64,000 nucleotides of DNA from Henricia sp. BOLD:AAB3569 (Eukaryota; Echinodermata; Asteroidea; Spinulosida; Echinasteridae), in the NCBI GenBank assembly GCA_037783545.1, contig JBBELK010001249.1:62001-126000 (forward strand), in the 5' to 3' direction. Numbering within the stretch: the first letter of the stretch is position 1; each line of letters starts with the position of its first letter. Below, in pieces: positions 32,201-46,000 of this stretch. The position numbers were made by a program, and so were the translations under genes. The notes beneath the pieces were generated by a model, which was not told where the DNA came from, did not search any database, and worked only from the letters and a program-made list of their open reading frames with translations.

Positions 32201-32790
32201 GCACTTGTCATAACAAATTGACAGACTTTCGCAGGGAAATGGCAGAGAAAATTCAAAGTTTAGAAAAAACTGGGTTGAGGCTTCCTGACTGCTCTCGCGC
32301 AAACCGTGGCTGTCTGTACACACCTCTTTGGGGTACTCCTGAGTTGTGCGCATGCTCAGTCATTCGGACTGTCGTTAACGCACCGCAGTTTGGCTCGGCA
32401 ATTTGGTCAAAGTGTGGTCCAAACGTCGGCAAATTTGGAGGTCGAAAAATGTTCCGACGAACTTCAAATTTTGCATGCCCTAAACTCTCTATATTGCGCA
32501 CTTGTCATACAAAATTGACAGACTTTCGCCGGGAAATGGCAGAGAAATTTCAAAGTTTAGAAAAAACTGGGTTGAGGCTTCCTGACTGCTCTCGCGCAAA
32601 CCGTGGCTGTCTGTACACACCTCTTTGGGGTACTCCTGAGTTGTGCGCATGCTCAGTCATTCGGACTGTCGTTAACGCACCGCAGTTTGGCTCGGCAATT
32701 TGGTCAAAGTGTGGTCCAAACGTCGGCAAATTTGGAGGTCGAAAAATGTTCCGACGAACTTCAAATTTTGCATGCCCTAAACTCTCTATA
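26300..32790. repeat. Higher-order repeat, 2,974-bp (10-monomer) period, about two copies
   Basis: Marker variants repeat 2,974 bp apart. GGGGAACTCCTGAG is near 26977 and 29951, GTGTGGTACAAACG near 27060 and 30034, and TTTCGCAGGG near 29254 and 32228. The block was copied as a unit after its monomers had diverged. Confidence 0.85.
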
Positions 32791-35700
32791 TTGCGCACTT
32801 GTCATAAAAAATTGACAGACTTTCGCCGGGAAATGGCAGAGAAATTTCAAAGTTTAGAAAAACTGGGTTGAGGCTTCCTGACTGCTCTCGCCCAAACCGT
32901 GGCTGTCTGTACACACCTCTTTGGGGTACTCCTGAGTTGTGCGCATTCTCAGTCATTCGGACTGTCGTTAACGCACCGCAGTTTGGCTCGGCAATTTGGT
33001 CAAAGTGTGGTCCAAACGTCGGCAAATTTGGAGGTCGACAAATGTTCCGACGAACTTCAAATTTTGCATGCCCTAAACTCTCTATATTGCGCACTTGTCA
33101 TAACAAATTGACAGACTTTCGCCGGGAAATGGCAGAGAAATTTCAAAGTTTAGAAAAAACTGGGTTGAGGCTTCCTGACTGCTCTCGCGCAAACCTCGGC
33201 TGTCTGTACACACCTCTTTGGGGTACTCCTGAGTTGTGCGCATGCTCAGTCATTCGGACTGTCGTTAACGCACCGCAGTTTGGCTCGGCAATTTGGTCAA
33301 AGTGTGGTCCAAACGTCGGCAAATTTGGAGGTCGAAAAATGTTCCGACGAACTTCAAATTTTGCATGCCCTAAACTCTCTATATTGCGCACTTGTCATAA
33401 AAAATTGACAGACTTTCGCCGGGAAATGGCAGAGAAATTTCAAAGTTTAGAAAAACTGGGTTGAGGCTTCCTGACTGCTCTCGCGCAAACCGTGGCTGTC
33501 TGTACACGCCTCTTTGGGGTACTCCTGAGTTGTGCGCATGCTCAGTCATTCGGACTGTCGTTAACGCACCGCAGTTTGGCTCGGCAATTTGGTCAAAGTG
33601 TGGTCCAAACGTCGGCAAATTTGGAGGTCGAAAAATGTTCCGACGAACTTCAAATTTTGCATGCCCTAAACTCTCTATATTGCGCACTTGTCATAAAAAA
33701 ATTGACAGACTTTCGCCGGGAAATGGCAGAGAAATTTCAAAGTTTAGAAAAAACTGGGTTGAGGCTTCCTGACTGCTCTCGCGCAAACCGTGGCTGTCTG
33801 TACACACCTCTTTGGGGTACTCCTGAGTTGTGCGCATGCTCAGTCATTCGGACTGTCGTTAACGCACCGCAGTTTGGCTCGGCAATTTGGTCAAAGTGTG
33901 GTCCAAACGTCGGCAAATTTGGAGGTCGAAAAATGTTCCGACGAACTTCAAATTTTGCATGCCCTAAACTCTCTATATTGCGCACTTGTCATAAAAAATT
34001 GACAGACTTTCGCCGGGAAATGGCAGAGAAATTTCAAAGTTTAGAAAAAACTGGGTTGAGGCTTCCTGACTGCTCTCGCGCAAACCGTGGCTGTCTGTAC
34101 ACACCTCTTTGGGGTACTCCTGAGTTGTGCGCATGCTCAGTCATTCGGACTGTCGTTAACGCACCGCAGTTTGGCTCGGCAATTTGGTCAAAGTGTGGTC
34201 CAAACGTCGGCAAATTTGGAGGTCGAAAAATGTTCCGACGAACTTCAAATTTTGCATGCCCTAAACTCTCTATATTGCGCACTTGTCATAAAAAATTGAC
34301 AGACTTTCGCCGGGAAATGGCAGAGAAATTTCAAAGTTTAGAAAAAACTGGGTTGAGGCTTCCTGACTGCTCTCGCGCAAACCGTGGCTGTCTGTACACA
34401 CCTCTTTGGGGTACTCCTGAGTTGTGCGCATGCTCAGTCATTCGGACTGTCGTTAACGCACCGCAGTTTGGCTCGGCAATTTGGTCAAAGTGTGGTCCAA
34501 ACGTCGGCAAATTTGGAGGTCGAAAAATGTTCCGACGAACTTCAAATTTTGCATGCCCTAAACTCTCTATATTGCGCACTTGTCATAACAAATTGACAGA
34601 CTTTCGCAGGGAAATGGCAGAGAAAATTCAAAGTTTAGAAAAAACTGGGTTGAGGCTTCCTGACTGCTCTCGCGCAAACCGTGGCTGTCTGTACACACCT
34701 CTTTGGGGTACTCCTGAGTTGTGCGCATGCTCAGTCATTCGGACTGTCGTTAACGCACCGCAGTTTGGCTCGGCAATTTGGTCAAAGTGTGGTCCAAACG
34801 TCGGCAAATTTGGAGGTCGAAAAATGTTCCGACGAACTTCAAATTTTGCATGCCCTAAACTCTCTATATTGCGCACTTGTCATACAAAATTGACAGACTT
34901 TCGCCGGGAAATGGCAGAGAAATTTCAAAGTTTAGAAAAAACTGGGTTGAGGCTTCCTGACTGCTCTCGCGCAAACCGTGGCTGTCTGTACACACCTCTT
35001 TGGGGTACTCCTGAGTTGTGCGCATGCTCAGTCATTCGGACTGTCGTTAACGCACCGCAGTTTGGCTCGGCAATTTGGTCAAAGTGTGGTCCAAACGTCG
35101 GCAAATTTGGAGGTCGAAAAATGTTCCGACGAACTTCAAATTTTGCATGCCCTAAACTCTCTATATTGCGCACTTGTCATAAAAAATTGACAGACTTTCG
35201 CCGGGAAATGGCAGAGAAATTTCAAAGTTTAGAAAAACTGGGTTGAGGCTTCCTGACTGCTCTCGCCCAAACCGTGGCTGTCTGTACACACCTCTTTGGG
35301 GTACTCCTGAGTTGTGCGCATTCTCAGTCATTCGGACTGTCGTTAACGCACCGCAGTTTGGCTCGGCAATTTGGTCAAAGTGTGGTCCAAACGTCGGCAA
35401 ATTTGGAGGTCGACAAATGTTCCGACGAACTTCAAATTTTGCATGCCCTAAACTCTCTATATTGCGCACTTGTCATAACAAATTGACAGACTTTCGCCGG
35501 GAAATGGCAGAGAAATTTCAAAGTTTAGAAAAAACTGGGTTGAGGCTTCCTGACTGCTCTCGCGCAAACCTCGGCTGTCTGTACACACCTCTTTGGGGTA
35601 CTCCTGAGTTGTGCGCATGCTCAGTCATTCGGACTGTCGTTAACGCACCGCAGTTTGGCTCGGCAATTTGGTCAAAGTGTGGTCCAAACGTCGGCAAATT

Positions 35701-35800
35701 TGGAGGTCGAAAAATGTTCCGACGAACTTCAAATTTTGCATGCCCTAAACTCTCTATATTGCGCACTTGTCATAAAAAATTGACAGACTTTCGCCGGGAA
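31410..35800. repeat. Higher-order repeat, 2,375-bp (8-monomer) period, two copies
   Basis: Markers TCTCGCCCAAACC (32886 and 35261), GCGCATTCTCAG (near 32941 and 35316) and GGTCGACAAATG recur 2,375 bp apart. This block overlaps the end of the 2,974-bp repeat, so two duplications of different size are superimposed. Confidence 0.85.
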
Positions 35801-38086
35801 ATGGCAGAGAAATTTCAAAGTTTAGAAAAAACTGGGTTGAGGCTTCCTGACTGCTCTCGCGCAAACCGTGGCTGTCTGTACACGCCTCTTTGGGGTACTC
35901 CTGAGTTGTGCGCATGCTCAGTCATTCGGACTGTCGTTAACGCACCGCAGTTTGGCTCGGCAATTTGGTCAAAGTGTGGTCCAAACGTCGGCAAATTTGG
36001 AGGTCGAAAAATGTTCCGACGAACTTCAAATCTTGCATGCCCTAAACTCTCTATATTGCGCACTAGTCATAAAAAATTGACAGACTTTCGCCGGGAAATG
36101 GCAGAGAAATTTCAAAGTTTAGAAAAAACTGGGTTGAGGCTTCCTGACTGCTCTCGCGCAAACCGTGGCTGTCTGTACACACCTCTTTGGGGTACTCCTG
36201 AGTTGTGCGCATGCTCAGTCATTCGGACTGTCGTTAACGCACCGCAGTTTGGCTCGGCAATTTGGTCAAAGTGTGGTCCAAACGTCGGCAAATTTGGAGG
36301 TTGAAAAATATTCCGACGAACTTCAAATTTTGCATGCCCTAAACTCTCTATATTGCGCACTTGTCATAAAAAATTGACAGACTTTCGCCGGGAAATGGCA
36401 GAGAAATTTCAAAGTTTAGAAAAAAACTGGGTTGAGGCTTCCTGACTGCTCTCGCGCAAACCGTGGCTGTCTGTACACGCCTCTTTGGGGTACTCCTGAG
36501 TTGTGCGCATGCTCAGTCATTCGGACTGTCGTTAACGCACCGCAGTTTGGCTCGGCAATTTGGTCAAAGTGTGGTCCAAACGTCGGCAAATTTGGAGGTC
36601 GAAAAATGTTCCGACGAACTTCAAATTTTGCATGCCCTAAACTCTCTATATTGCGCACTTGTCATAAAAAATCGACAGACTTTCGCCGGGAAATGGCAGA
36701 GAAATTTCAAAGTTTAGAAAAAAACTGGGTTGAGGCTTCCTGACTGCTCTCGCGCAAACCGTGGCTGTCTGTACACACCTCTTTGGGGTACTCCTGAGTT
36801 GTGCGCATGCTCAGTCATTCGGACTGTCGTTAACGCACCGCAGTTTGGCTCGGCAATTTGATCAAAGTGTGGTCCAAACGTCGGCAAATTTGGAGGTCGA
36901 AAAATGTTCCGACGAACTTCAAATTTTGCATGCCCTAAACTCTCTATATTGCGCACTTGTCATAAAAAATGGACAGACTTTCGCCGGGAAATGGCAGAGA
37001 AATTTCAAAGTTTAGAAAAAAACTGGGTTGAGGCCTCCTGACTGCTCTCGCGCAAACCGTGGCTGTCTGTACACACCTCTTTGGGGTACTCCTAAGTTGT
37101 GCGCATGCTCAGTCATTCGGACTGTCGTTAACGCACCGCAGTTTGGCTCGGCAATTTGGTCAAAGTGTGGTCCAAACGTCGGCAAATTTGGAGTTCGAAA
37201 AATGTTCCGACGAACTTCAAATTTTGCATGCCCTAAACTCTCTAAATTGCGCACTTGTCATAAAAAATTGACAGACTTTCGCCGGGAAATGGCAGAGAAA
37301 TTGCAAAGTTTAGAAAAAAATGGGTTGAGGCTTCCTGACTGCTCTCGCGCAAACCGTGGCTGTCTGTACACACCTCTTTGGGGTACTCCTGAGTTGTGCG
37401 CATGCTCAGTCATTCGGACTGTCGTTAACGCACCGCAGTTTGGCTCGGCAATTTGGTCAAAGTGTGGTCCAAACGTCGGCAAATTTGGAGGTCGAAAAAT
37501 GTTCCGACGAACTTCAAATTTTGCATGCCCTAAACTCTCTATATTGCGCACTTGTCATAAAAAAATTGACAGACTTTCGCCGGGAAATGGCAGAGAAATT
37601 TCAAAGTTTAGAAAAAACTGGGTTGAGGCTTCCTGACTGCTCTCGCGCAAACCGTGGCTGTCTGTACACACCTCTTTGGGGTACTCCTGAGTTGTGCGCA
37701 TGCTCAGTCATTCGGACTGTCGTTAACGCAACGCAGTTTGGGGCGGTCGGGTTGGCGTACGGGTTCTTTCCTCGCTGGCCTGTGATGACCGCTTTCCAAA
37801 GGACTACCCTTGCACATAGGTAGTTTGGAGGAGTTTTTCGCGGAATCCCGTGATGTCCTGGAACGTTGCTCAATGATGGAGTGACCAGTACGTACGTCAC
37901 GGGGAACGCCGATGCAATTTTGGAACACGATTGGATCCGAGTCTGCGGTCTTGATTCTTCCAGACCTGGACTGGTGACGATTGTGGTTTTATGAGGATGT
38001 ACCTGTGGTGCTTCTCGAAGGATATGACCTGATACTCGGACACGATCGACCAAGATTGGTGATGATTGTGATGGAGAATACTCGCC

Positions 38087-38356
38087 GGATAATGACCTGG
38101 ATTGGCAACGACAACGAATGAGGAAATTTGGTGGATAAATGACCTGGACTGGCAACGACAACGAATTTGGCAATAACGGCGAACAATTGGTGGATAAATG
38201 ACCTGGACTGGCAACGACTACGAATGAGGAAATTTGGCAATAACGGCGAACGCTTAGTGGATAAATGACCTGGACTGGCAACGACTACGAATGAGGAATT
38301 TGGCAATAACGGCGAACGCTTAGTGGATAAATGACCTGGACTGGCAACGACAACGG
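38087..38356. repeat. Minisatellite inside the insertion, 5 irregular units
   Basis: GGATAAATGACCTGGACTGG-type units begin at 38087, 38133, 38192, 38259 and 38325, spaced 46, 59, 67 and 66 bp. Later units gain internal sequence containing TTTGGCAATAACGGCGAAC. Confidence 0.85.
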
Positions 38357-38400
38357 CTGAAGCACTGGTTCTATCGGTAACAACGTTGGACTGGTTAGCG

Positions 38401-38424
38401 TGTTTTATTCGGACGAATAAAACA
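38401..38424. repeat. Perfect 11-bp-arm hairpin at right end of insertion
   Basis: TGTTTTATTCG (38401-38411), two bases, then its exact reverse complement (38414-38424). It lies 11 bases before satellite sequence resumes. Confidence 0.85.
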
Positions 38425-39899
38425 TTTTAGAAAAAGGCAATTTGGTCAAAGTGTGGTCCAAACGTCGGCAAATTTGGAGGTCGAAAAATGTTCCGACGAA
38501 CTTCAAATTTTGCATGCCCTAAACTCTCTATATTGCGCACTTGTCATAAAAAATTGACAGACTTTCGCCGGGAAATGGCAGAGAAATTTCAAAGTTTAGA
38601 AAAAACTGGGTTGAGGCTTCCTGACTGCTCTCGCGCAAACCGTGGCTGTCTGTACACACCTCTTTGGGGTACTCCTGAGTTGTGCGCATGCTCAGTCATT
38701 CGGACTGTCGTTAACGCACCGCAGTTTGGCTCGGCAATTTGGTCAAAGTGTGGTCCAAACGTCGGCAAATTTGGAGGTCGAAAAATGTTCCGACGAACTT
38801 CAAATTTTGCATGCCCTAAACTCTCTATATTGCGCACTTGTCATAAAAAATGGACAGACTTTCGCCGGGAAATGGCAGAGAAATTTCAAAGTTTAGAAAA
38901 ATCTGGGTTGAGGCTTCCTGACTGCTCTCGCGCAAACCGTGGCTGTCTGTACACACCTCTTTGGGGTACTCCTGAGTTGTGCGCATGCTCAGTCATTCGG
39001 ACTGTCGTTAACGCACCGCAGTTTGGCTCGGCAATTTGGTCAAAGTGTGGTCCAAACGTCGGCAAATTTGGAGGTCGAAAAATGTTCCGACGAACTTCAA
39101 ATTTTGCATGCCCTAAACTCTCTATATTGCGGACTTGTCATAAAAAAATTGACAGACTTTCGCCGGGAAATGGCAGAGAAATTTCAAAGTTTAGAAAAAA
39201 CTGGGTTGAGGCTTCCTGACTGCTCTCGCGCAAACCGTGGCTGTCTGTACACACCTCTTTGGGGTACTCCTGAGTTGTGCGCATGCTCAGTCATTCGGAC
39301 TGTCGTTAACGCACCGCAGTTTGGCTCGGCAATTTGGTCAAAGTGTGGTCCAAACGTCGGCAAATTTGGAGGTCGAAAAATGTTCCGACGAACTTCAAAT
39401 TTTGCATGCCCTAAACTCTCTATATTGCGCACTTGTCATAAAAAATTGACAGACTTTCGCCCGGAAATGGCAGAGAAATTTCAAAGTTTAGAAAAATCTG
39501 GGTTGAGGCTTCCTGACTGCTCTCGCGCAAACCGTGGCTGTCTGTACACACCTCTTTGGGGTACTCCTGAGTTGTGCGCATGCTCAGTCATTTGGACTGT
39601 CGTTAACGCACCGCAGTTTGGCTCGGCAATTTGGTCAAAGTGTGGTCCAAACGTCGGCAAATTTGGAGGTCGAAAAATGTTCCGACGAACTTCAAATTTT
39701 GCATGCCCTAAACTCTCTATATTGCGCACTTGTCATAAAAAATGGACAGACTTTCGCCGGGAAATGGCAGAGAAATTTCAAAGTTTAGAAAAAACTGGGT
39801 TGAGGCTTCCTGACTGCTCTCGCGCAAACCGTGGCTGTCTGTACACACCTCTTTGGGGTACTCCTGAGTTGTGCGCATGCTCAGTCATTCGGACTGTCG

Positions 39900-42800
39900 T
39901 TAACGCACCGCAGTTTGGCTCGGCAATTTGGTCAAAGTGTGGTCCAAACGTCGGCAAATTTGGAGGTCGAAAAATGTTCCGACGAACTTCAAATTTTGCA
40001 TGCCCTAAACTCTCTATATTGCGCACTTGTCATAAAAAATGGACAGACTTTCGCCGGGAAATGGCAGAGAAATTTCAAAGTTTAGAAAAATCTGGGTTGA
40101 GGCTTCCTGACTGCTCTCGCGCAAACCGTGGCTGTCTGTACACACCTCTTTGGGGTACTCCTGAGTTGTGCGCATGCTCAGTCATTCGGACTGTCGTTAA
40201 CGCACCGCAGTTTGGCTCGGCAATTTGGTCAAAGTGTGGTCCAAACGTCGGCAAATTTGGAGGTCGAAAAATGTTCCGACGAACTTCAAATTTTGCATGC
40301 CCTAAACTCTCTATATTGCGGACTTGTCATAAAAAAATTGACAGACTTTCGCCGGGAAATGGCAGAGAAATTTCAAAGTTTAGAAAAAACTGGGTTGAGG
40401 CTTCCTGACTGCTCTCGCGCAAACCGTGGCTGTCTGTACACACCTCTTTGGGGTACTCCTGAGTTGTGCGCATGCTCAGTCATTCGGACTGTCGTTAACG
40501 CACCGCAGTTTGGCTCGGCAATTTGGTCAAAGTGTGGTCCAAACGTCGGCAAATTTGGAGGTCGAAAAATGTTCCGACGAACTTCAAATTTTCATGCCCT
40601 AAACTCTCTATATTGCGCACTTGTCATAAAAAATTGACAGACTTTCGCCCGGAAATGGCAGAGAAATTTCAAAGTTTAGAAAAATCTGGGTTGAGGCTTC
40701 CTGACTGCTCTCGCGCAAACCGTGGCTGTCTGTACACACCTCTTTGGGGTACTCCTGAGTTGTGCGCATGCTCAGTCATTCGGACTGTCGTTAACGCACC
40801 GCAGTTTGGCTCGGCAATTTGGTCAAAGTGTGGTCCAAACGTCGGCAAATTTGGAGGTCGAAAAATGTTCCGACGAACTTCAAATTGTGCATGCCCTAAA
40901 CTCTCTATATTGCGCACTTGTCATAACAAAATTGACAGACTTTCGCCGGGAAATGGCAGAGAAATTTCAAAGTTTAGAAAAAACTGGGTTGAGGCTTCCT
41001 GACTGCTCTCGCGCAAACCGTGGCTGTCTGTACACACCTCTTTGGGGTACTCCTGAGTTGTGCGCATGCTCAGTCATTCGGACTGTCGTTAACGCACCGC
41101 AGTTTGGCTCGGCAATTTGGTCAAAGTGTGGTCCAAACGTCGGCGAATTTGGAGGTCGAAAAATGTTCCGACGAACTTCAAATTTTGCATGCCCTAAACT
41201 CTCTATATTGCGCACTTGTCATAAGAAATTGACAGACTTTCGCCGGGAAATGGCAGAGAAATTTCAAAGTTTAGAAAAAACTGGGTTGAGGCTTCCTGAC
41301 TGCTCTCGCGCAAACCGTGGCTGTCTGTACACACCTCTTTGGGGTACTCCTGAGTTGTGCGCATGCTCAGTCATTCGGACGGTCGTTAACGCACCGCAGT
41401 TTGGCTCGGCAATTTGGTCAAAGTGTGGTCCAAACGTCGGCGAATTTGGAGGTCGAAAAATGTTCCGACGAACTTCAAATTTTGCATGCCCTAAACTCTC
41501 TATATTGCGCACTTGTCATAAGAAATTGACAGACTTTCGCCGGGAAATGGCAGAGAAATTTCAAAGTTTAGAAAAAACTGGGTTGAGGCTTCCTGACTGC
41601 TCTCGCGCAAACCGTGGCTGTCTGTACACACCTCTTTGGGGTACTCCTGAGTTGTGCGCATGCTCAGTCATTCGGACTGTCGTTAACGCACCGCAGTTTG
41701 GCTCGGCAATTTGGTCAAAGTGTGGTCCAAACGTCGGCAAATTTGGAGGTCGAAAAATGTTCCGACGAACTTCAAATTTTGAATGCCCTAAACTCTCTAT
41801 ATTGCGCACTTGTCATAAAAAATTGACAGACTTTCGCCGGGAAATGGCAGAGAAATTTCAAAGTTTAGAAAAAACTGGGTTGAGGCTTCCTGACTGCTCT
41901 CGCGCAAACCGTGGCTGTCTGTACACACCTCTTTGGGGTACTCCTGAGTTGTGCGCATGCTCAGTCATTCGGACTGTCGTTAACGCACCGCAGTTTGGCT
42001 CGGCAATTTGGTCAAAGTGTGGTCCAAACGTCGGCAAATTTGGAGGTCGAAAAATGTTCCGACGAACTTCAAATTTTGCATGCCCTAAACTCTCTATATT
42101 GCGCACTTGTCATAAAAAATTGACAGACTTTCGCCGGGAAATGGCAGAGAAATTTCAAAGTTTAGAAAAATCTGGGTTGAGGCTTCCTGACTGCTCTCGC
42201 GCAAACCGTGGCTGTCTGTACACACCTCTTTGGGGTACTCCTGAGTTGTGCGCATGCTCAGTCATTCGGACTGTCGTTAACGCACCGCAGTTTGGCTCGG
42301 CAATTTGGTCAAAGTGTGGTCCAAACGTCGGCAAATTTGGAGGTCGAAAAATGTTCCGACGAACTTCAAATTGTGCATGCCCTAAACTCTCTATATTGCG
42401 CACTTGTCATAAAAAATGGACAGACTTTCGCCGGGAAATGGCAGAGAAATTTCAAAGTTTAGAAAAAACTGGGTTGAGGCTTCCTGACTGCTCTCGCGCA
42501 AACCGTGGCTGTCTGTACACACCTCTTTGGGGTACTCCTGAGTTGTGCGCATGCTCAGTCATTCGGACTGTCGTTAACGCACCGCAGTTTGGCTCGGCAA
42601 TTTGGTCAAAGTGTGGTCCAAACGTCGGCAAATTTGGAGGTCGAAAAATGTTCCGACGAACTTCAAATTTTGCATGCCCTAAACTCTCTATATTGCGCAC
42701 TTGTCATAAAAAAATTGACAGACTTTCGCCGGGAAATGGCAGAGAAATTTCAAAGTTTAGAAAAAACTGGGTTGAGGCTTCCTGACTGCTCTCGCGCAAA

Positions 42801-45800
42801 CCGTGGCTGTCTGTACACACCTCTTTGGGGTACTCCTGAGTTGTGCGCATGCTCAGTCATTCGGACTGTCGTTAACGCACCGCAGTTTGGCTCGGAAATT
42901 TGGTCAAAGTGTGGTCCAAACGTCGGCGAATTTGGAGGTCGAAAAATGTTCCGACGAACTTCAAATTTTGCATGCCCTAAACTCTCTATATTGCGCACTT
43001 GTCATAAGAAATTGACAGACTTTCGCCGGGAAATGGCAGAGAAATTTCAAAGTTTAGAAAAAACTGGGTTGAGGCTTTCTGACTGCTCTCGCGCAAACCG
43101 TGGCTGTCTGTACACACCTCTTTGGGGTACTCCTGAGTTGTGCGCATGCTCAGTCATTCGGACTGTCGTTAACGCACCGCAGTTTGGCTCGGCAATTTGG
43201 TCAAAGTGTGGTCCAAACGTCGGCAAATTTGGAGGTCGAAAAATGTTCCGACGAACTTCAAATTTTGCATGCCCTAAACTCTCTATATTGCGGACTTGTC
43301 ATAACAAAATTGACAGACTTTCGCCGGGAAATGGCAGAGAAATTTCAAAGTTTAGAAAAAACTGGGTTGAGGCTTCCTGACTGCTCTCGCGCAAACCGTG
43401 GCTGTCTGTACACACCTCTTTGGGGTACTCCTGAGTTGTGCGCATGCTCAGTCATTCGGACTGTCGTTAACGCACCGCAGTTTGGCTCGGCAATTTGGTC
43501 AAAGTGTGGTCCAAACGTCGGCAAATTTGGAGGTCGAAAAATGTTCCGACGAACTTCAAATTTTCATGCCCTAAACTCTCTATATTGCGCACTTGTCATA
43601 ACAAATTGACAGACTTTCGCCCGGAAATGGCAGAGAAATTTCAAAGTTTAGAAAAATCTGGGTTGAGGCTTCCTGACTGCTCTCGCGCAAACCGTGGCTG
43701 TCTGTACACACCTCTTTGGGGTACTCCTGAGTTGTGCGCATGCTCAGTCATTCGGACTGTCGTTAACGCACCGCAGTTTGGCTCGGCAATTTGGTCAAAG
43801 TGTGGTCCAAACGTCGGCAAATTTGGAGGTCGAAAAATGTTCCGACGAACTTCAAATTGTGCATGCCCTAAACTCTCTATATTGCGCACTTGTCATAACA
43901 AAATTGACAGACTTTCGCCGGGAAATGGCAGAGAAATTTCAAAGTTTAGAAAAAACTGGGTTGAGGCTTCCTGACTGCTCTCGCGCAAACCGTGGCTGTC
44001 TGTACACACCTCTTTGGGGTACTCCTGAGTTGTGCGCATGCTCAGTCATTCGGACTGTCGTTAACGCACCGCAGTTTGGCTCGGCAATTTGGTCAAAGTG
44101 TGGTCCAAACGTCGGCGAATTTGGAGGTCGAAAAATGTTCCGACGAACTTCAAATTTTGCATGCCCTAAACTCTCTATATTGCGCACTTGTCATAAGAAA
44201 TTGACAGACTTTCGCCGGGAAATGGCAGAGAAATTTCAAAGTTTAGAAAAAACTGGGTTGAGGCTTCCTGACTGCTCTCGCGCAAACCGTGGCTGTCTGT
44301 ACACACCTCTTTGGGGTACTCCTGAGTTGTGCGCATGCTCAGTCATTCGGACTGTCGTTAACGCACCGCAGTTTGGCTCGGCAATTTGGTCAAAGTGTGG
44401 TCCAAACGTCGGCGAATTTGGAGGTCGAAAAATGTTCCGACGAACTTCAAATTTTGCATGCCCTAAACTCTCTATATTGCGCACTTGTCATAAGAAATTG
44501 ACAGACTTTCGCCGGGAAATGGCAGAGAAATTTCAAAGTTTAGAAAAAACTGGGTTGAGGCTTCCTGACTGCTCTCGCGCAAACCGTGGCTGTCTGTACA
44601 CACCTCTTTGGGGTACTCCTGAGTTGTGCGCATGCTCAGTCATTCGGACTGTCGTTAACGCACCGCAGTTTGGCTCGGCAATTTGGTCAAAGTGTGGTCC
44701 AAACGTCGGCAAATTTGGAGGTCGAAAAATGTTCCGACGAACTTCAAATTTTGCATGCCCTAAACTCTCTATATTGCGCACTTGTCATAAAAAATTGACA
44801 GACTTTCGCCGGGAAATGGCAGAGAAATTTCAAAGTTTAGAAAAAACTGGGTTGAGGCTTCCTGACTGCTCTCGCGCAAACCGTGGCTGTCTGTACACAC
44901 CTCTTTGGGGTACTCCTGAGTTGTGCGCATGCTCAGTCATTCGGACTGTCGTTAACGCACCGCAGTTTGGCTCGGCAATTTGGTCAAAGTGTGGTCCAAA
45001 CGTCGGCAAATTTGGAGGTCGAAAAATGTTCCGACGAACTTCAAATTTTGCATGCCCTAAACTCTCTATATTGCGCACTTGTCATAAAAAATTGACAGAC
45101 TTTCGCCTGGAAATGGCAGAGAAATTTCAAAGTTTAGAAAAATCTGGGTTGAGGCTTCCTGACTGCTCTCGCGCAAACCGTGGCTGTCTGTACACACCTC
45201 TTTGGGGTACTCCTGAGTTGTGCGCATGCTCAGTCATTCGGACTGTCGTTAACGCACCGCAGTTTGGCTCGGCAATTTGGTCAAAGTGTGGTCCAAACGT
45301 CGGCAAATTTGGAGGTCGAAAAATGTTCCGACGAACTTCAAATTGTGCATGCCCTAAACTCTCTATATTGCGCACTTGTCATAAAAAATGGACAGACTTT
45401 CGCCGGGAAATGGCAGAGAAATTTCAAAGTTTAGAAAAAACTGGGTTGAGGCTTCCTGACTGCTCTCGCGCAAACCGTGGCTGTCTGTACACACCTCTTT
45501 GGGGTACTCCTGAGTTGTGCGCATGCTCAGTCATTCGGACTGTCGTTAACGCACCGCAGTTTGGCTCGGCAATTTGGTCAAAGTGTGGTCCAAACGTCGG
45601 CAAATTTGGAGGTCGAAAAATGTTCCGACGAACTTCAAATTTTGCATGCCCTAAACTCTCTATATTGCGCACTTGTCATAAAAAAATTGACAGACTTTCG
45701 CCGGGAAATGGCAGAGAAATTTCAAAGTTTAGAAAAAACTGGGTTGAGGCTTCCTGACTGCTCTCGCGCAAACCGTGGCTGTCTGTACACACCTCTTTGG

Positions 45801-46000
45801 GGTACTCCTGAGTTGTGCGCATGCTCAGTCATTCGGACTGTCGTTAACGCACCGCAGTTTGGCTCGGAAATTTGGTCAAAGTGTGGTCCAAACGTCGGCG
45901 AATTTGGAGGTCGAAAAATGTTCCGACGAACTTCAAATTTTGCATGCCCTAAACTCTCTATATTGCGCACTTGTCATAAGAAATTGACAGACTTTCGCCG
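39900..46000. repeat. Higher-order repeat, 2,972-bp (10-monomer) period, two copies
   Basis: A one-base deletion in AAATTTTCATGCCC at about 40590 recurs at about 43562. Other shared markers are TCGCCCGG (40646/43618) and CTCGGAAATTTGG (42893/45865). All are 2,972 bp apart. The shared frame-breaking deletion shows that the block was copied after that mutation arose. Confidence 0.85.

Larger units (their letters stand above)
37742..38435. other. 694-bp non-satellite insertion, origin unknown
   Basis: The satellite is interrupted after GCAGTTTGG and resumes at GGCAATTTGG; three satellite bases (CTC) are missing between. The insert has a unique left part (37742-38086), a minisatellite (38087-38356) and a hairpin near the right edge. 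Overlapping minus-strand frames of 74-226 codons come from the repeats and show no recognisable domain. No target duplication or terminal inverted repeat is evident. It may be a fragment of a retroelement or filler DNA from break repair. Confidence 0.8.

Noticed and set aside
37601..38306. Minus-strand frames of 74-226 codons within the satellite island
   Set aside because: They arise from the minisatellite read in several frames and extend into satellite; no recognised domain.
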